NCBI RefSeq assembly: GCF_016056375.1
Contig: NZ_JAEDAE010000001.1
Location: 434,001 to 498,000, forward strand
Direction: 5' to 3'
DNA from: Hymenobacter negativus
GTDB taxonomy: Bacteria > Bacteroidota > Bacteroidia > Cytophagales > Hymenobacteraceae
Length of the DNA stretch: 64,000 nucleotides
In this document: positions 34,320 to 42,496 of the stretch, in pieces
Numbering within the stretch: the stretch's first letter is position 1
Layout of the letters: each line of letters opens with the position of its first letter
Program-made: the position numbers and the translations under genes
The notes under the pieces: generated by a model
What the model was told of the DNA's origin: nothing
Database searches by the model: none
What the model saw: only the letters and a program-made list of their open reading frames with translations

Positions 34320-35387
34320 TTACCCCGGGTATTCCTTCGCGAAAAACTGCACCAGCGCCTCCATAGCGGCATCGGGCACGGCGGGGAAGTTGGCGATGCG
34401 GATGGTGGTGTTTTTGAGCGGGCCGTAGCCGCTGCCCAGCTGCAGGCCGGCTTCCTTGGCTTTGGCTTTAATTTCCTCAATCAATCCCGCCTCGCCGCGC
34501 AGGCCGATGACGGTGGTGGAGCGGGTTTCGTAGTTGTGGACGAGGGGCGAGAGGGGGGTGGCCTGCTCGAAGAAGGCGTAGAGTTTCTCGGCGCGCTCGG
34601 CCAGGTGCTGGGCCACGGTTTTGATGGGCTCGCGGTCGGCCAGCACGCGGCTCATCAGGTAAATGCCCAACACGTTGGGAGTGTAGTTGGTTTGGTAGTT
34701 CAGCATCTGGCTCAGCAGGGCGGGCAGCGCGTTGTAATGGGCGCGGTCGTTCACAAGCTTGGCCTGGGCCACGGCGCGGGGCGATAAAAGCATGACGCCC
34801 AGGCCGGCCGGCAATCCGAAGCACTTCTGCACCGAGCCGAACCACACATCGGCCTTGATGTATTTCAGGTTCAGGCCGGCCAGCGAGCTGGTGGCATCCA
34901 CGGCCAGCAGTGCCCCGCCGAGGCGGTTATACAGGTTCAGGATGAAGCCTTCGCGCAGCTGGGTGGCGGTGCTGGTTTCGTTCTGGGTGATGCACACCAG
35001 GTCGGTATCGTCGGGGGCGAAGGGCAGGCTCGCAATGTCGGGCAGTTCGTCGATACCGAAGCTCAGGCCTGTGCTGGCCGGCCGGATGGCCTTGGCGTAC
35101 TTATACCACTTCTCGCCGAAGTCGCCGTTGTAAATATGAAACGAGCGACGCGGCGTGAGGCTCTGCGTCAGGATTTCCCAGCACTCGGTAGCCGAGCCGG
35201 TGAACAGGACGGTGTAGTCCTGCGGCACGTTGAGCTTAGCTTTGAGGTCGGCCACGGTCTGACGCACCAGGCTGATGACTTTTTCGGAGCGGTGCCCGGC
35301 CGAGAGCCAGTCCTCATCAAAAGCATCGGTGAGGTACTGCCGAACGGCCGGATATACGGCCGAAGGGCCGGGATTGAAGGTGTACAT
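34320..35387 (-). CDS. Class V aminotransferase (phosphoserine/alanine-glyoxylate type)
   Basis: A 355-residue PLP enzyme. It starts MYTFNPGPSAVYPAVRQYL, with SAGHRSEKV, GSATECWEIL, TQNETSTATQ and the PLP lysine in GSVQKCFGLPAGLG; STTVIGLRGE and NTTIRIANFP fill the small domain. The NPGPS opening fits class V aminotransferases including phosphoserine transaminases, but it is not a canonical SerC, so the exact amino donor and acceptor are uncertain. It is followed by a palindrome at its 3' side and preceded by a MITE-like element. Confidence 0.87.
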   Translation of the reverse strand: MYTFNPGPSAVYPAVRQYLTDAFDEDWLSAGHRSEKVISLVRQTVADLKAKLNVPQDYTVLFTGSATECWEILTQSLTPRRSFHIYNGDFGEKWYKYAKAIRPASTGLSFGIDELPDIASLPFAPDDTDLVCITQNETSTATQLREGFILNLYNRLGGALLAVDATSSLAGLNLKYIKADVWFGSVQKCFGLPAGLGVMLLSPRAVAQAKLVNDRAHYNALPALLSQMLNYQTNYTPNVLGIYLMSRVLADREPIKTVAQHLAERAEKLYAFFEQATPLSPLVHNYETRSTTVIGLRGEAGLIEEIKAKAKEAGLQLGSGYGPLKNTTIRIANFPAVPDAAMEALVQFFAKEYPG

Positions 35388-35389
35388 AT

Positions 35390-35596
35390 GTCTGAACCGC
35401 AGATTCGGCGGTTTTTTTCGGATGAATCAGATTGCGTAGGCGACATTTCGCCCAGGGAGCCACAGCCCCGGCCTTGGCGCGGACGCTTGCGAAAGCGTGT
35501 AGCCGGCCGGAAAGTTGCGGCCTGCAAAGGTCGCAGACAACTACCGTCTACAAAATTCAATTCATCCGAAAAATCCGCCGAATCCGTGGTTCAGAC
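35390..35596. mobile_element. MITE-like element with 37-38-bp terminal inverted repeats
   Basis: Ends 35390-35427 and 35560-35596 pair with a few mismatches (GTCTGAACC, ATTCGGCGG and TTTCGGATGAAT are conserved). The 130-base interior has no ORF but contains a short ACGCTTGCGAAAGCGT hairpin. The right end reaches the stop codon of aroQ. Size and structure match a non-autonomous miniature element; no target duplication was identified. Confidence 0.6.
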
Positions 35597-36042
35597 TACA
35601 CCCGAAACCCGACGCGCCTGGGCGTCTGGTTCACGAACCACTGCACGGCCAGCCGGTAGCTTTCCAGCCCGAAGCCGCTGATGCTGCCGGCGCAGTGCCG
35701 GCCGAGGAAGCTGCGTTGGCGGAAGTCCTCGCGGGCGTGCAGGTTGCTAAGGTGCACCTCCACCACGGGCGCGCTGATGGCGGCCACGGCATCGGCCAGG
35801 GCCACGCTGGTGTGGGTGTAGCCCCCGGCATTGAGCACGATGCCGTGGTAAATGAAGCCGACTTCATGCAGCTTGTCGAGAATGGCGCCCTCGTGGTTGG
35901 ATTGAAAGTGCGTGAGCTTCACCTGTGGGAAGGCTTCCTCAAGCTCGGGGAAAAAGTCTTCGAAGGAGCGGTTGCCGTAGATGCCGGGTTCGCGGCGGCC
36001 GAGCAGGTTGAGGTTGGGGCCGTTGAGGATGAGGATGTCCAT
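35596..36042 (-). CDS. aroQ: Type II 3-dehydroquinate dehydratase
   Basis: A 148-residue shikimate-pathway enzyme. Signature: NGPNLNLLGRREPGIYG, with the flexible-loop arginine (LGRRE) and tyrosine; SNHEGAILDKLH; LNAGGYTHTSVALADA; VEVHLSNLHAREDFR; and GFGLESYRLAVQWF. Length and all core motifs are normal. The stop codon lies at the edge of the inverted repeat at 35390-35596. It is divergent from xerD. Confidence 0.95.
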   Translation of the reverse strand: MDILILNGPNLNLLGRREPGIYGNRSFEDFFPELEEAFPQVKLTHFQSNHEGAILDKLHEVGFIYHGIVLNAGGYTHTSVALADAVAAISAPVVEVHLSNLHAREDFRQRSFLGRHCAGSISGFGLESYRLAVQWFVNQTPRRVGFRV

Positions 36043-36062
36043 GTTGGAAGTCTTGAAGCATC

Positions 36063-36188
36063 AAAGAACGGGTGTAGAGACGCGACACTTCGCGTCTCCG
36101 CATTGAATAATGCCCGAACAATGAGGTGCGATTACCGAACTGCTCGGACGCCAAGATGCGAAGTATCGCGTCTCTACACCCGTTCTTT
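36063..36188. repeat. 35-bp imperfect inverted repeat between aroQ and xerD
   Basis: Arms 36063-36097 and 36154-36188 differ at two positions and contain GTAGAGACGCGA and CGGGTGTAGAG words. It occupies almost the whole gap between the divergent aroQ and xerD genes and ends 22 bases before the xerD ATG. Confidence 0.85.
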
Positions 36189-36209
36189 GGGCCTCGTAAC
36201 CCCAACTCC

Positions 36210-37109
36210 ATGACCTGGCCCCAAGCCCTCAAACAGTTCGACGGCTACCTGCGCCTCGAAAAATCCCTCTCGCCCAACTCAGTGGAGGCTTATGTGCGCG
36301 ACATCAGCAAGCTCCAGCAGTTTCTCATCATGCAGAAGCTGCACCTCGGCCCCACGCAGGTGAGCACCGAAGTATTGCGCGAGTTTCTGGCTACGCTGCA
36401 GGGACTGGGCCTGAGCGCCACCTCGCAGGCCCGCACACTCTCGGGCCTGAAGGCGTTTTTTAGCTTCCTCATCATGGAGGACCTGCTGAAACTCGACCCC
36501 ACCGACACCCTCGAAGCCCCCAAAACCGGCCGCCACCTGCCCGATACCCTCAGCTACCCCGAAGTAGAGCAGCTGCTGGCCGCCATCGACCTCAGCACCG
36601 ACGAAGGCCTGCGCTCCCGCGCCCTGCTCGAAGTGCTGTACTCCTCCGGCCTGCGCGTGAGCGAGCTCTGCGACCTGCGCCTGAGCAACATCTACGCCGA
36701 CGAAGGCTTTATGAAAGTGGTGGGCAAGGGCAATAAGGAGCGCCTCGTGCCCGTGGGCCGCGAAGCTCTTAAGCACCTCAACTTTTACCTCAGCGGCGTG
36801 CGCGGCCACCTCGATATCAAGCCCGGCAGCGAAGATTTTGTGTTCCTGAGCAAGAACGGCCGGCCGCTCTCCCGCATCACGGTGTTCACTACTCTTAAGA
36901 AGCTGGCCGAGCAGGCCGGCTTGCGCAAAACCATTAGCCCGCACACGCTGCGCCATTCTTTCGCCACACATTTGATTGAAGGCGGGGCCGACCTGCGTGC
37001 CGTGCAGGAAATGCTGGGCCACGCCAGCATCACCACCACGGAGATTTACACCCACCTGGACCGCGACTTTCTGCGGCAGGTCATCACCGAGTTTCATCCG
37101 CGTAGCTGA
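36210..37109 (+). CDS. xerD: Tyrosine recombinase XerD
   Basis: A 299-residue site-specific recombinase that resolves chromosome dimers with FtsK. N-terminal SAM-like core-binding domain (1-95) and C-terminal catalytic domain with Arg in SSGLRVSEL, Lys in GKGNKERLVP, His-x-x-Arg in HTLRHSFATHL, His in GHASITTTEIY and the nucleophilic Tyr in EIYTHL. No phage or integron context. FtsK is the next gene, the expected partner, separated by 197 bases. The ATG at 36210 opens the usual MTWPQALKQFDGYL N-terminus. Confidence 0.94.
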   Translation: MTWPQALKQFDGYLRLEKSLSPNSVEAYVRDISKLQQFLIMQKLHLGPTQVSTEVLREFLATLQGLGLSATSQARTLSGLKAFFSFLIMEDLLKLDPTDTLEAPKTGRHLPDTLSYPEVEQLLAAIDLSTDEGLRSRALLEVLYSSGLRVSELCDLRLSNIYADEGFMKVVGKGNKERLVPVGREALKHLNFYLSGVRGHLDIKPGSEDFVFLSKNGRPLSRITVFTTLKKLAEQAGLRKTISPHTLRHSFATHLIEGGADLRAVQEMLGHASITTTEIYTHLDRDFLRQVITEFHPRS

Positions 37110-37260
37110 TAGGGTAGGAGGTATGGGGGTAGGAGGGTAGGAAGTTTCAGCATGACAGGGGCTTATTCGGTGGCAAGTCTTGCCGTTGCGCGATACATGT
37201 TTTGCCTACTCGCCTTGGCAGAAAATCCTGCCATCATACCCTCTTACCCCCATACCCTAG
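37110..37260. repeat. Inverted block of TAGGGTAGGAGG / CCTCTTACCCCC words
   Basis: Purine-rich GGTAGGAGGTATGGGGGTAG on the left is matched by CATACCCTCTTACCCCCATA words on the right (about 37230-37260). It fills most of the gap between xerD and ftsK. No ORF. Confidence 0.6.
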
Positions 37261-37279
37261 ATTACCCGCCCGCATTGTG

Positions 37280-37287
37280 TAAATTTG
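37280..37287 (+). promoter_or_regulatory. -7 box of ftsK
   Basis: TAAATTTG lies 19 bases before the ATG at 37307; no clear -33 element seen. Confidence 0.5.
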
Positions 37288-37306
37288 ACCTTTCTGCACC
37301 CGTCGA

Positions 37307-40300
37307 ATGGCCGATAATCGTTATAAGAACCCTCCTGCCGGCCCCTCGGCCAACCGCCCGAGCGAGCCCAAGGCCAACCGGCGCAACGAGCCCCGCACCA
37401 ACGGCCCGGCCCCCGAGCCTGCCCCCGCTGCCCGCCCGGAGCCCCGCCCCGCCGCCAACGTGCCCAAAGCCGCCCGCGCCGCCCAACAAGCCCCGCCGGC
37501 CAAACCCATCAAGCCGCCCCGTGCTCCGCGCGGTCCCCTGCCGGGCGTGGGCAACCTGCTGAGCCTGTTGCGTGACCGCCGCTTTCACTTGTTTGTGGGG
37601 TTTGGGCTGCTGCTGGGCAGCCTTTACCTAACCATTGCCTTTACCTCCTTCCTCTTCACCGGCCACGCCGACCAGAGCGTGGTGGGCGCCATGAGCACCA
37701 TTCCGGTGCGGGAAGCCGGGGCCGAATCGCACAACTGGCTGGGGCTGCTCGGGGCCTGGGCCGCCGAGCTGTTCATTTACAAGCTGTTTGGGGTGGCGGC
37801 ATTTGCGCTCATTCCCATCGTGTTTTTTCTGGGGTATAAGATTGTGTTCCGCACCGCGCCGGTTTCGGTGAGCTATACCCTGGCCCTGGGGCTGTTCAGC
37901 ATGGCCTGGCTGAGTATTTTGCTGGGCTACGTGGTGGTGAGCCTGGCCGCGCCAGGGGCCGACCCCGTGCTGGCCCACCGCCTCGATTTTCTGTGCGGCG
38001 GCGCGGGTTTCGAGGCTGCTTCCTGGCTCGACAGCCTCATTGGCTGGGGCACGGTGCTGCTGCTAGCTTTTGCCCTGATATCGTTCGTGGTGTTCTTCTT
38101 CAACGTCACCAGCCTCAACCTGGGCCGCTTCCGCAGCCTCAGCACCGAGGACGATGCCGACGAAGACGCCGAGCTGGAGGCCGAAATTGCTGCCGAGCAA
38201 GCTGCTGCCGCGGTCCAGCCGGTAGCCGCCGTCGCGCCTGCTGCTCCGGCCATGACGCTGAAAACCCGTCCGGCTGCGCCGGAGGCCACGGCCACCTCTT
38301 CCGCCACGGTTGCGGCCGGTGGCATGCAGGCTACTGGCCCATCGCTGGAGCTTGATGCAGACGATGAGACGGACGAGGCCCAGGCATTTGTAAAAGAATA
38401 CGAGCCCGCCCCGCGGCCCGGCGCGGGCCTGCCGCTGAGCGTGGCCGGCACCGTAGCCGCTGGCGCGCTGGGCACGGCGGCCGCATCTTCCTCGCTCGGT
38501 ACATCAGTTGCTGGGGGCGCTTTGGCGGCGGCTTCGGTTCCGCTGGCCGTCAGCGGCCCGGCCTTCTCCATTGAAATGCCGGTGGCTGACGAGCCCGCCG
38601 CCCCGGCTCCGCCAGCTTCGACAGTGCCCACGCCGCTCTCGCTGGCCGATTTGGCCGATGAGGATGCGCCGCTCCCCGCTCCCCGCTCCCCACTTCCCAC
38701 TCCGGCCGTCCGCCCGCTCGAAATCACCGTGCCCGGCCGCGACGACCTCGACCCCAACGCCGGGGCCGACATCGCCGCCGTGGCCGACGAAGACGAGGAT
38801 GCCGACGCCATGCCCAACGTCAACTACGACCCCACGCTGGACCTCTCGCGCTTCCAGTTCCCTACGCTGGAACTGCTCAACGACTACGGCACGCCCAAGG
38901 CCCAGGTAACCAAAGAAGAGCTGGAGGCCAACAAAGACCGCATTGTGGAGACGCTGGGCCACTATAGCATCGCCATTGCCAGCATCAAAGCCACTATTGG
39001 GCCCACGGTCACGCTCTATGAAATCGTACCCGAAGCCGGCGTGCGCATCTCCAAAATCAAGAGCCTGGAGGACGATATTGCCCTGAGCCTGGCTGCGCTT
39101 GGTATCCGCATCATTGCGCCCATTCCCGGCAAGGGCACCATCGGCATCGAGGTACCGAACACCAAGAAGGAGATGGTGAGCATCCGTTCGGTGCTGGGTT
39201 CGGAGAAATTCGCCCGCTCGGAAATGGACCTGCCCATTGCCTTCGGCCGCACCATCACCAACGAAGTTTTCGTGGCCGATTTGGCCAAAATGCCTCACCT
39301 GCTCATGGCCGGTGCCACGGGCCAAGGCAAGTCGGTGGGCCTGAACGTAATTCTGGCCTCGCTGCTATACAAGCGCCACCCCGCGCAGCTCAAGTTCGTG
39401 CTCGTCGACCCCAAAAAGGTGGAATTGAGCATTTTCAACAAGATTGAGCGCCACTACCTGGCTAAGCTGCCCGACACCGAGGAGCCCATCATCACCGACA
39501 CAAAGAAGGTGGTGAACACGCTCAACTCGCTGTGCATGGAGATGGACCGGCGCTACGACCTGCTGAAAGAAGCCGGCTGCCGCAACCTCAAGGAGTACAA
39601 CGCCAAGTTCATCGAGCGCCGCCTCAACCCCAGGAAAGGCCACCGCTTCCTGCCTTTCATCGTGCTGGTAATCGACGAGTTGGCCGACTTGATGATGACG
39701 GCCGGTAAGGAAGTGGAAACGCCCATTGCCCGCCTAGCCCAGCTGGCCCGCGCCATCGGCATTCACCTCATCGTGGCCACCCAGCGCCCGTCGGTGAACG
39801 TGATTACCGGCATCATCAAGGCCAACTTCCCCTGCCGCATCTCCTTCAAGGTGACCAGCAAAATCGACTCGCGCACCATTCTGGACACTGGCGGGGCCGA
39901 CCAGCTCATCGGCCAGGGCGACATGCTGTTCTCGGCCGGCTCCGACCTGATTCGGGTGCAGTGTGCTTTCATCGACACGCCGGAAGTGGACCGCGTCTGC
40001 GACTACATCGGCGAGCAGCAGGGCTATTCTGATGCCTACATGCTGCCCGAAGTGGCCGGGGCCGACGGCGACGCTGGTGGCGGCAATGAAGACATGGACC
40101 CCTCGGAGCGCGACTCCATGTTTGAGGATGCGGCCCGCTGCATCGTGCTGCACCAGCAGGGGAGCACCTCGCTCCTGCAACGCAAGCTCAAGCTCGGCTA
40201 CAACCGCGCCGGCCGTCTCATCGACCAGCTCCAGCACGCCGGCATCGTAGGTCCCTTCGAGGGCAGCAAAGCCCGCGACGTGCTTATTCCCGACGAGTAC

Positions 40301-40333
40301 CAGCTGGAGCAATTGCTGAACTCGATGAAATAG
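37307..40333 (+). CDS. ftsK: DNA translocase FtsK
   Basis: A 1008-residue septal DNA pump. Cytoplasmic Pro/Arg/Asn-rich N-terminus (1-80), membrane domain of about four helices (about 90-270), a long Ala/Glu/Pro-rich linker (about 280-520), then the alpha-beta motor with Walker A GATGQGKSVGLN near 670, VIDELADLMM Walker B, and a gamma DNA-reading domain at the C-terminus (FEDAARCIVLHQQGSTSLLQRKL, LLNSMK). It works with XerD, encoded just upstream. The linker DNA at 38,668-38,703 contains repeated CTCCCCG words resembling intergenic repeats; reading frame is kept. A terminator follows. Confidence 0.96.
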   Translation: MADNRYKNPPAGPSANRPSEPKANRRNEPRTNGPAPEPAPAARPEPRPAANVPKAARAAQQAPPAKPIKPPRAPRGPLPGVGNLLSLLRDRRFHLFVGFGLLLGSLYLTIAFTSFLFTGHADQSVVGAMSTIPVREAGAESHNWLGLLGAWAAELFIYKLFGVAAFALIPIVFFLGYKIVFRTAPVSVSYTLALGLFSMAWLSILLGYVVVSLAAPGADPVLAHRLDFLCGGAGFEAASWLDSLIGWGTVLLLAFALISFVVFFFNVTSLNLGRFRSLSTEDDADEDAELEAEIAAEQAAAAVQPVAAVAPAAPAMTLKTRPAAPEATATSSATVAAGGMQATGPSLELDADDETDEAQAFVKEYEPAPRPGAGLPLSVAGTVAAGALGTAAASSSLGTSVAGGALAAASVPLAVSGPAFSIEMPVADEPAAPAPPASTVPTPLSLADLADEDAPLPAPRSPLPTPAVRPLEITVPGRDDLDPNAGADIAAVADEDEDADAMPNVNYDPTLDLSRFQFPTLELLNDYGTPKAQVTKEELEANKDRIVETLGHYSIAIASIKATIGPTVTLYEIVPEAGVRISKIKSLEDDIALSLAALGIRIIAPIPGKGTIGIEVPNTKKEMVSIRSVLGSEKFARSEMDLPIAFGRTITNEVFVADLAKMPHLLMAGATGQGKSVGLNVILASLLYKRHPAQLKFVLVDPKKVELSIFNKIERHYLAKLPDTEEPIITDTKKVVNTLNSLCMEMDRRYDLLKEAGCRNLKEYNAKFIERRLNPRKGHRFLPFIVLVIDELADLMMTAGKEVETPIARLAQLARAIGIHLIVATQRPSVNVITGIIKANFPCRISFKVTSKIDSRTILDTGGADQLIGQGDMLFSAGSDLIRVQCAFIDTPEVDRVCDYIGEQQGYSDAYMLPEVAGADGDAGGGNEDMDPSERDSMFEDAARCIVLHQQGSTSLLQRKLKLGYNRAGRLIDQLQHAGIVGPFEGSKARDVLIPDEYQLEQLLNSMK

Positions 40334-40341
40334 TATCAATT

Positions 40342-40376
40342 AGTAGCGTAAGCCCGAGCTTGCGCTACTTTTTTTG
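40342..40376 (+). terminator. ftsK terminator
   Basis: AGTAGCGTAAGC (40342-40353) pairs with 40358-40369 and is followed by T7. Confidence 0.85.
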
Positions 40377-40481
40377 CCTTCATTCTTACTTCATTGGCAA
40401 ACTGGCCGGACGTTTGTTATCCATCTTCCGTATCAGGCATTCCAAGTGAGGCTCCTGCGCCTCTTGACCCTTATTTTCTAA

Positions 40482-41126
40482 ATGAAAAAGACCCTCTCCC
40501 TGCTGATGTTCGCGGCTACGCTGTCACTGCCCGCCGCCGCCCAGCAAGACCCTAAAGCTGGCAAAATCCTCGACCAGATGAGCGCCAAGTATCAGGCATT
40601 GAAAGCCTTCCAGGCCACCTTTACCCAAACCCTGGAGAACCCCAGTGCCAAGGTGAAGCAAAACATCAACGGCGACATCGTGGTGAGCGGCCAGAAGTTC
40701 CGCCTCAAAATCAGTGGCCAGGAAGTCATCAACGACGGCAAAACCACCTGGACGTACTTGAAGAACGAAAACGAGGTGAATATCTCCGATTCGGACCCGG
40801 ATTCGCAGGAAATGTCGCCCTCCCAGATTTACACGATGTATAAAAAGGGCTACAAATACACCTACGTGCAGCAGGTGACGGAAAGCGGCGAGCCGCTCGA
40901 CGTGATTGAGTTGGCCCCCGAAAACCGCCAGAATGACGTGTTTAAGGTGCGGCTGAAGGTGCGTAAGAAGGATGCCTCCGTGAAAAGCTGGCAGATGTTC
41001 AAGAAGAACGGCAACCAGTACACCTTCCTCATCAAGAACTTCAAGCCCAACCCGCCAGTCGATGCCACCACGTTTGCCTTCGACAAGGCCAAGTATAAAG
41101 GCGTGAAAGTGGTGGACCTGCGCTAA
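40482..41126 (+). CDS. lolA: Outer-membrane lipoprotein carrier protein LolA
   Basis: A 214-residue periplasmic chaperone that ferries lipoproteins to the outer membrane. A signal peptide (MKKTLSLLMFAATLSLPAAAQ) precedes the LolA fold: ILDQMSAKYQALKAFQATFTQTLENP, QNINGDIVVSGQKFRLKISG, WTYLKNENEVNISDSD, and a C-terminal ANPPVDATTFAF-like NPPVDATTFAF. Bacteroidota usually lack LolB, and none is seen here. The gene ends in a terminator whose T tract merges with the next promoter. Confidence 0.93.
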   Translation: MKKTLSLLMFAATLSLPAAAQQDPKAGKILDQMSAKYQALKAFQATFTQTLENPSAKVKQNINGDIVVSGQKFRLKISGQEVINDGKTTWTYLKNENEVNISDSDPDSQEMSPSQIYTMYKKGYKYTYVQQVTESGEPLDVIELAPENRQNDVFKVRLKVRKKDASVKSWQMFKKNGNQYTFLIKNFKPNPPVDATTFAFDKAKYKGVKVVDLR

Positions 41127-41149
41127 AATTCGGAAATAACGTGATTTGA

Positions 41150-41183
41150 AAAACGGCCCGCTTCGAAAGAGGCGGGCCGTTTT
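41150..41183 (+). terminator. lolA terminator, overlapping the next promoter
   Basis: AAAACGGCCCGC (41150-41161) pairs exactly with 41172-41183. The last T of the right arm is the first base of the TACATTTG -7 box. Confidence 0.85.
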
Positions 41184-41190
41184 ACATTTG
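41183..41190 (+). promoter_or_regulatory. -7 box of the DUF2851 gene, near-leaderless
   Basis: TACATTTG ends four bases before the ATG at 41195, within the T tract of the lolA terminator. Confidence 0.55.
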
Positions 41191-41194
41191 CCCC

Positions 41195-42496
41195 ATGCGC
41201 GAAGATTTCTACCATTACGTCTGGCAACACCAGTATTTTGATAAAGCCGACCTGCGCACGGCCGACGGTGAGGAAATCCAGGTGCTGAAACCCGGCCACC
41301 GCAACGCCGATGCCGGGCCCGATTTTCTGAACGCCCGCCTGCGCGTGGGCGATGTGGAATGGAACGGCGCCGTGGAAATCCACCTTCGCGCCTCTGATTG
41401 GACCCGCCACAACCATCAAACCGACCCCAAATACGACCAGGTGATTCTGCACGTGGTGGGCCAGCACGATGCCGACGTGGCCCGCACCAACGGCAGCCTG
41501 ATTCCCGCGCTGGCCCTGCAGGCCCGCCTTGCCCCGGAGCTGCTGGCCCGCTACCAGGCCCTGGTGGATGCGCCAACGGCCGCCCCCTTGCCCTGTGCGC
41601 CGCTGCTGAATCTGGTGCCCGAAATCACCCGCACGATGATGGCCGAACGGGCGCTATTGGAGCGCGTGGAACGCAAGGCTGACGACGTGATGGCGCTGCA
41701 GCAGCACCTCGGGCACGACTGGGAAGCCACCGCCTATCACGCGCTGATGGCCGCTTTTGGCTTCCAGAAAAACAGCGAGCCGCTGGCGCGCCTGGCCAAA
41801 GCTCTGCCGCTGGCCGTGCTGCGCCGCTACCGCCACGACCAACGCCAGCTCGAAGCTTTGCTATTTGGTCAGGCGGGATTTCTGGTTGATAATGAGGAAA
41901 CTGCTGCTGATGACTACATTCGGGACTTGAGGCAGGAATACGAGTTTCTGCGGCACAAGTACAGCCTGACCGATGCGGCCCTGGCTGTGCACGAGTGGAA
42001 CTACCTGCGCCTGCGGCCGGCCAACTTCCCGCCCGTGCGGCTGGGGCAGCTGGCGGGCTTGCTCCACGCCCGGCCGGCCTTGTTTGATGCCCTGCTGACG
42101 GCCCAAAGCGTGGCCGCGCTGACGGAATTTTTCCAGGCCCCCGCCCCGGCGTACTGGCGGGCGCACTTCCGCCCCGGGCGGCCGGGCAAGGTGCCGGGCC
42201 TGGGCAAAAGCAGCATCGACCTGCTCATCACCAACGTGGTGGTGCCGCTGCGCGTGGCCTACGCCCGATACGTAGGTAAGCCCGAGGTAGTAGAAAGCAG
42301 CGTGGCCCTGCTGAGCGAGCTACCGCCCGAACACAACCAGTATACCGATGTGTATGAGGCGCTGGGCTTCGCGCACCGCACGGCGGCCGACTCTCAGGGC
42401 CTGCTCGCGCTGCACAAGAATTATTGCGCCCCGCGCCGCTGCCTGCACTGCGCCATCGGCAGCCGGCTGGTGCAACAACCCCGCGTGGTCCGGTGA
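41195..42496 (+). CDS. DUF2851 family protein
   Basis: A 433-residue protein of unknown function conserved in Bacteroidota. It begins MREDFYHYVWQHQYFDKADL and has conserved HRNADAGPDFLNARLRV, EWNGAVEIHLRASDWTRH and YDQVILHVVGQHD near the N-terminus, which look nuclease-like in spacing of acidic residues and could form a metal site; this is speculation. The C-terminus has a double-cysteine motif RRCLHCAIG. No signal peptide. Its stop overlaps the next gene by four bases (GTGA), so they form one transcript. Confidence 0.85.
   Translation: MREDFYHYVWQHQYFDKADLRTADGEEIQVLKPGHRNADAGPDFLNARLRVGDVEWNGAVEIHLRASDWTRHNHQTDPKYDQVILHVVGQHDADVARTNGSLIPALALQARLAPELLARYQALVDAPTAAPLPCAPLLNLVPEITRTMMAERALLERVERKADDVMALQQHLGHDWEATAYHALMAAFGFQKNSEPLARLAKALPLAVLRRYRHDQRQLEALLFGQAGFLVDNEETAADDYIRDLRQEYEFLRHKYSLTDAALAVHEWNYLRLRPANFPPVRLGQLAGLLHARPALFDALLTAQSVAALTEFFQAPAPAYWRAHFRPGRPGKVPGLGKSSIDLLITNVVVPLRVAYARYVGKPEVVESSVALLSELPPEHNQYTDVYEALGFAHRTAADSQGLLALHKNYCAPRRCLHCAIGSRLVQQPRVVR

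Noticed and set aside
36210-37109. Phage or integron integrase
   Set aside because: Length, motifs and the neighbouring ftsK fit the housekeeping recombinase XerD.
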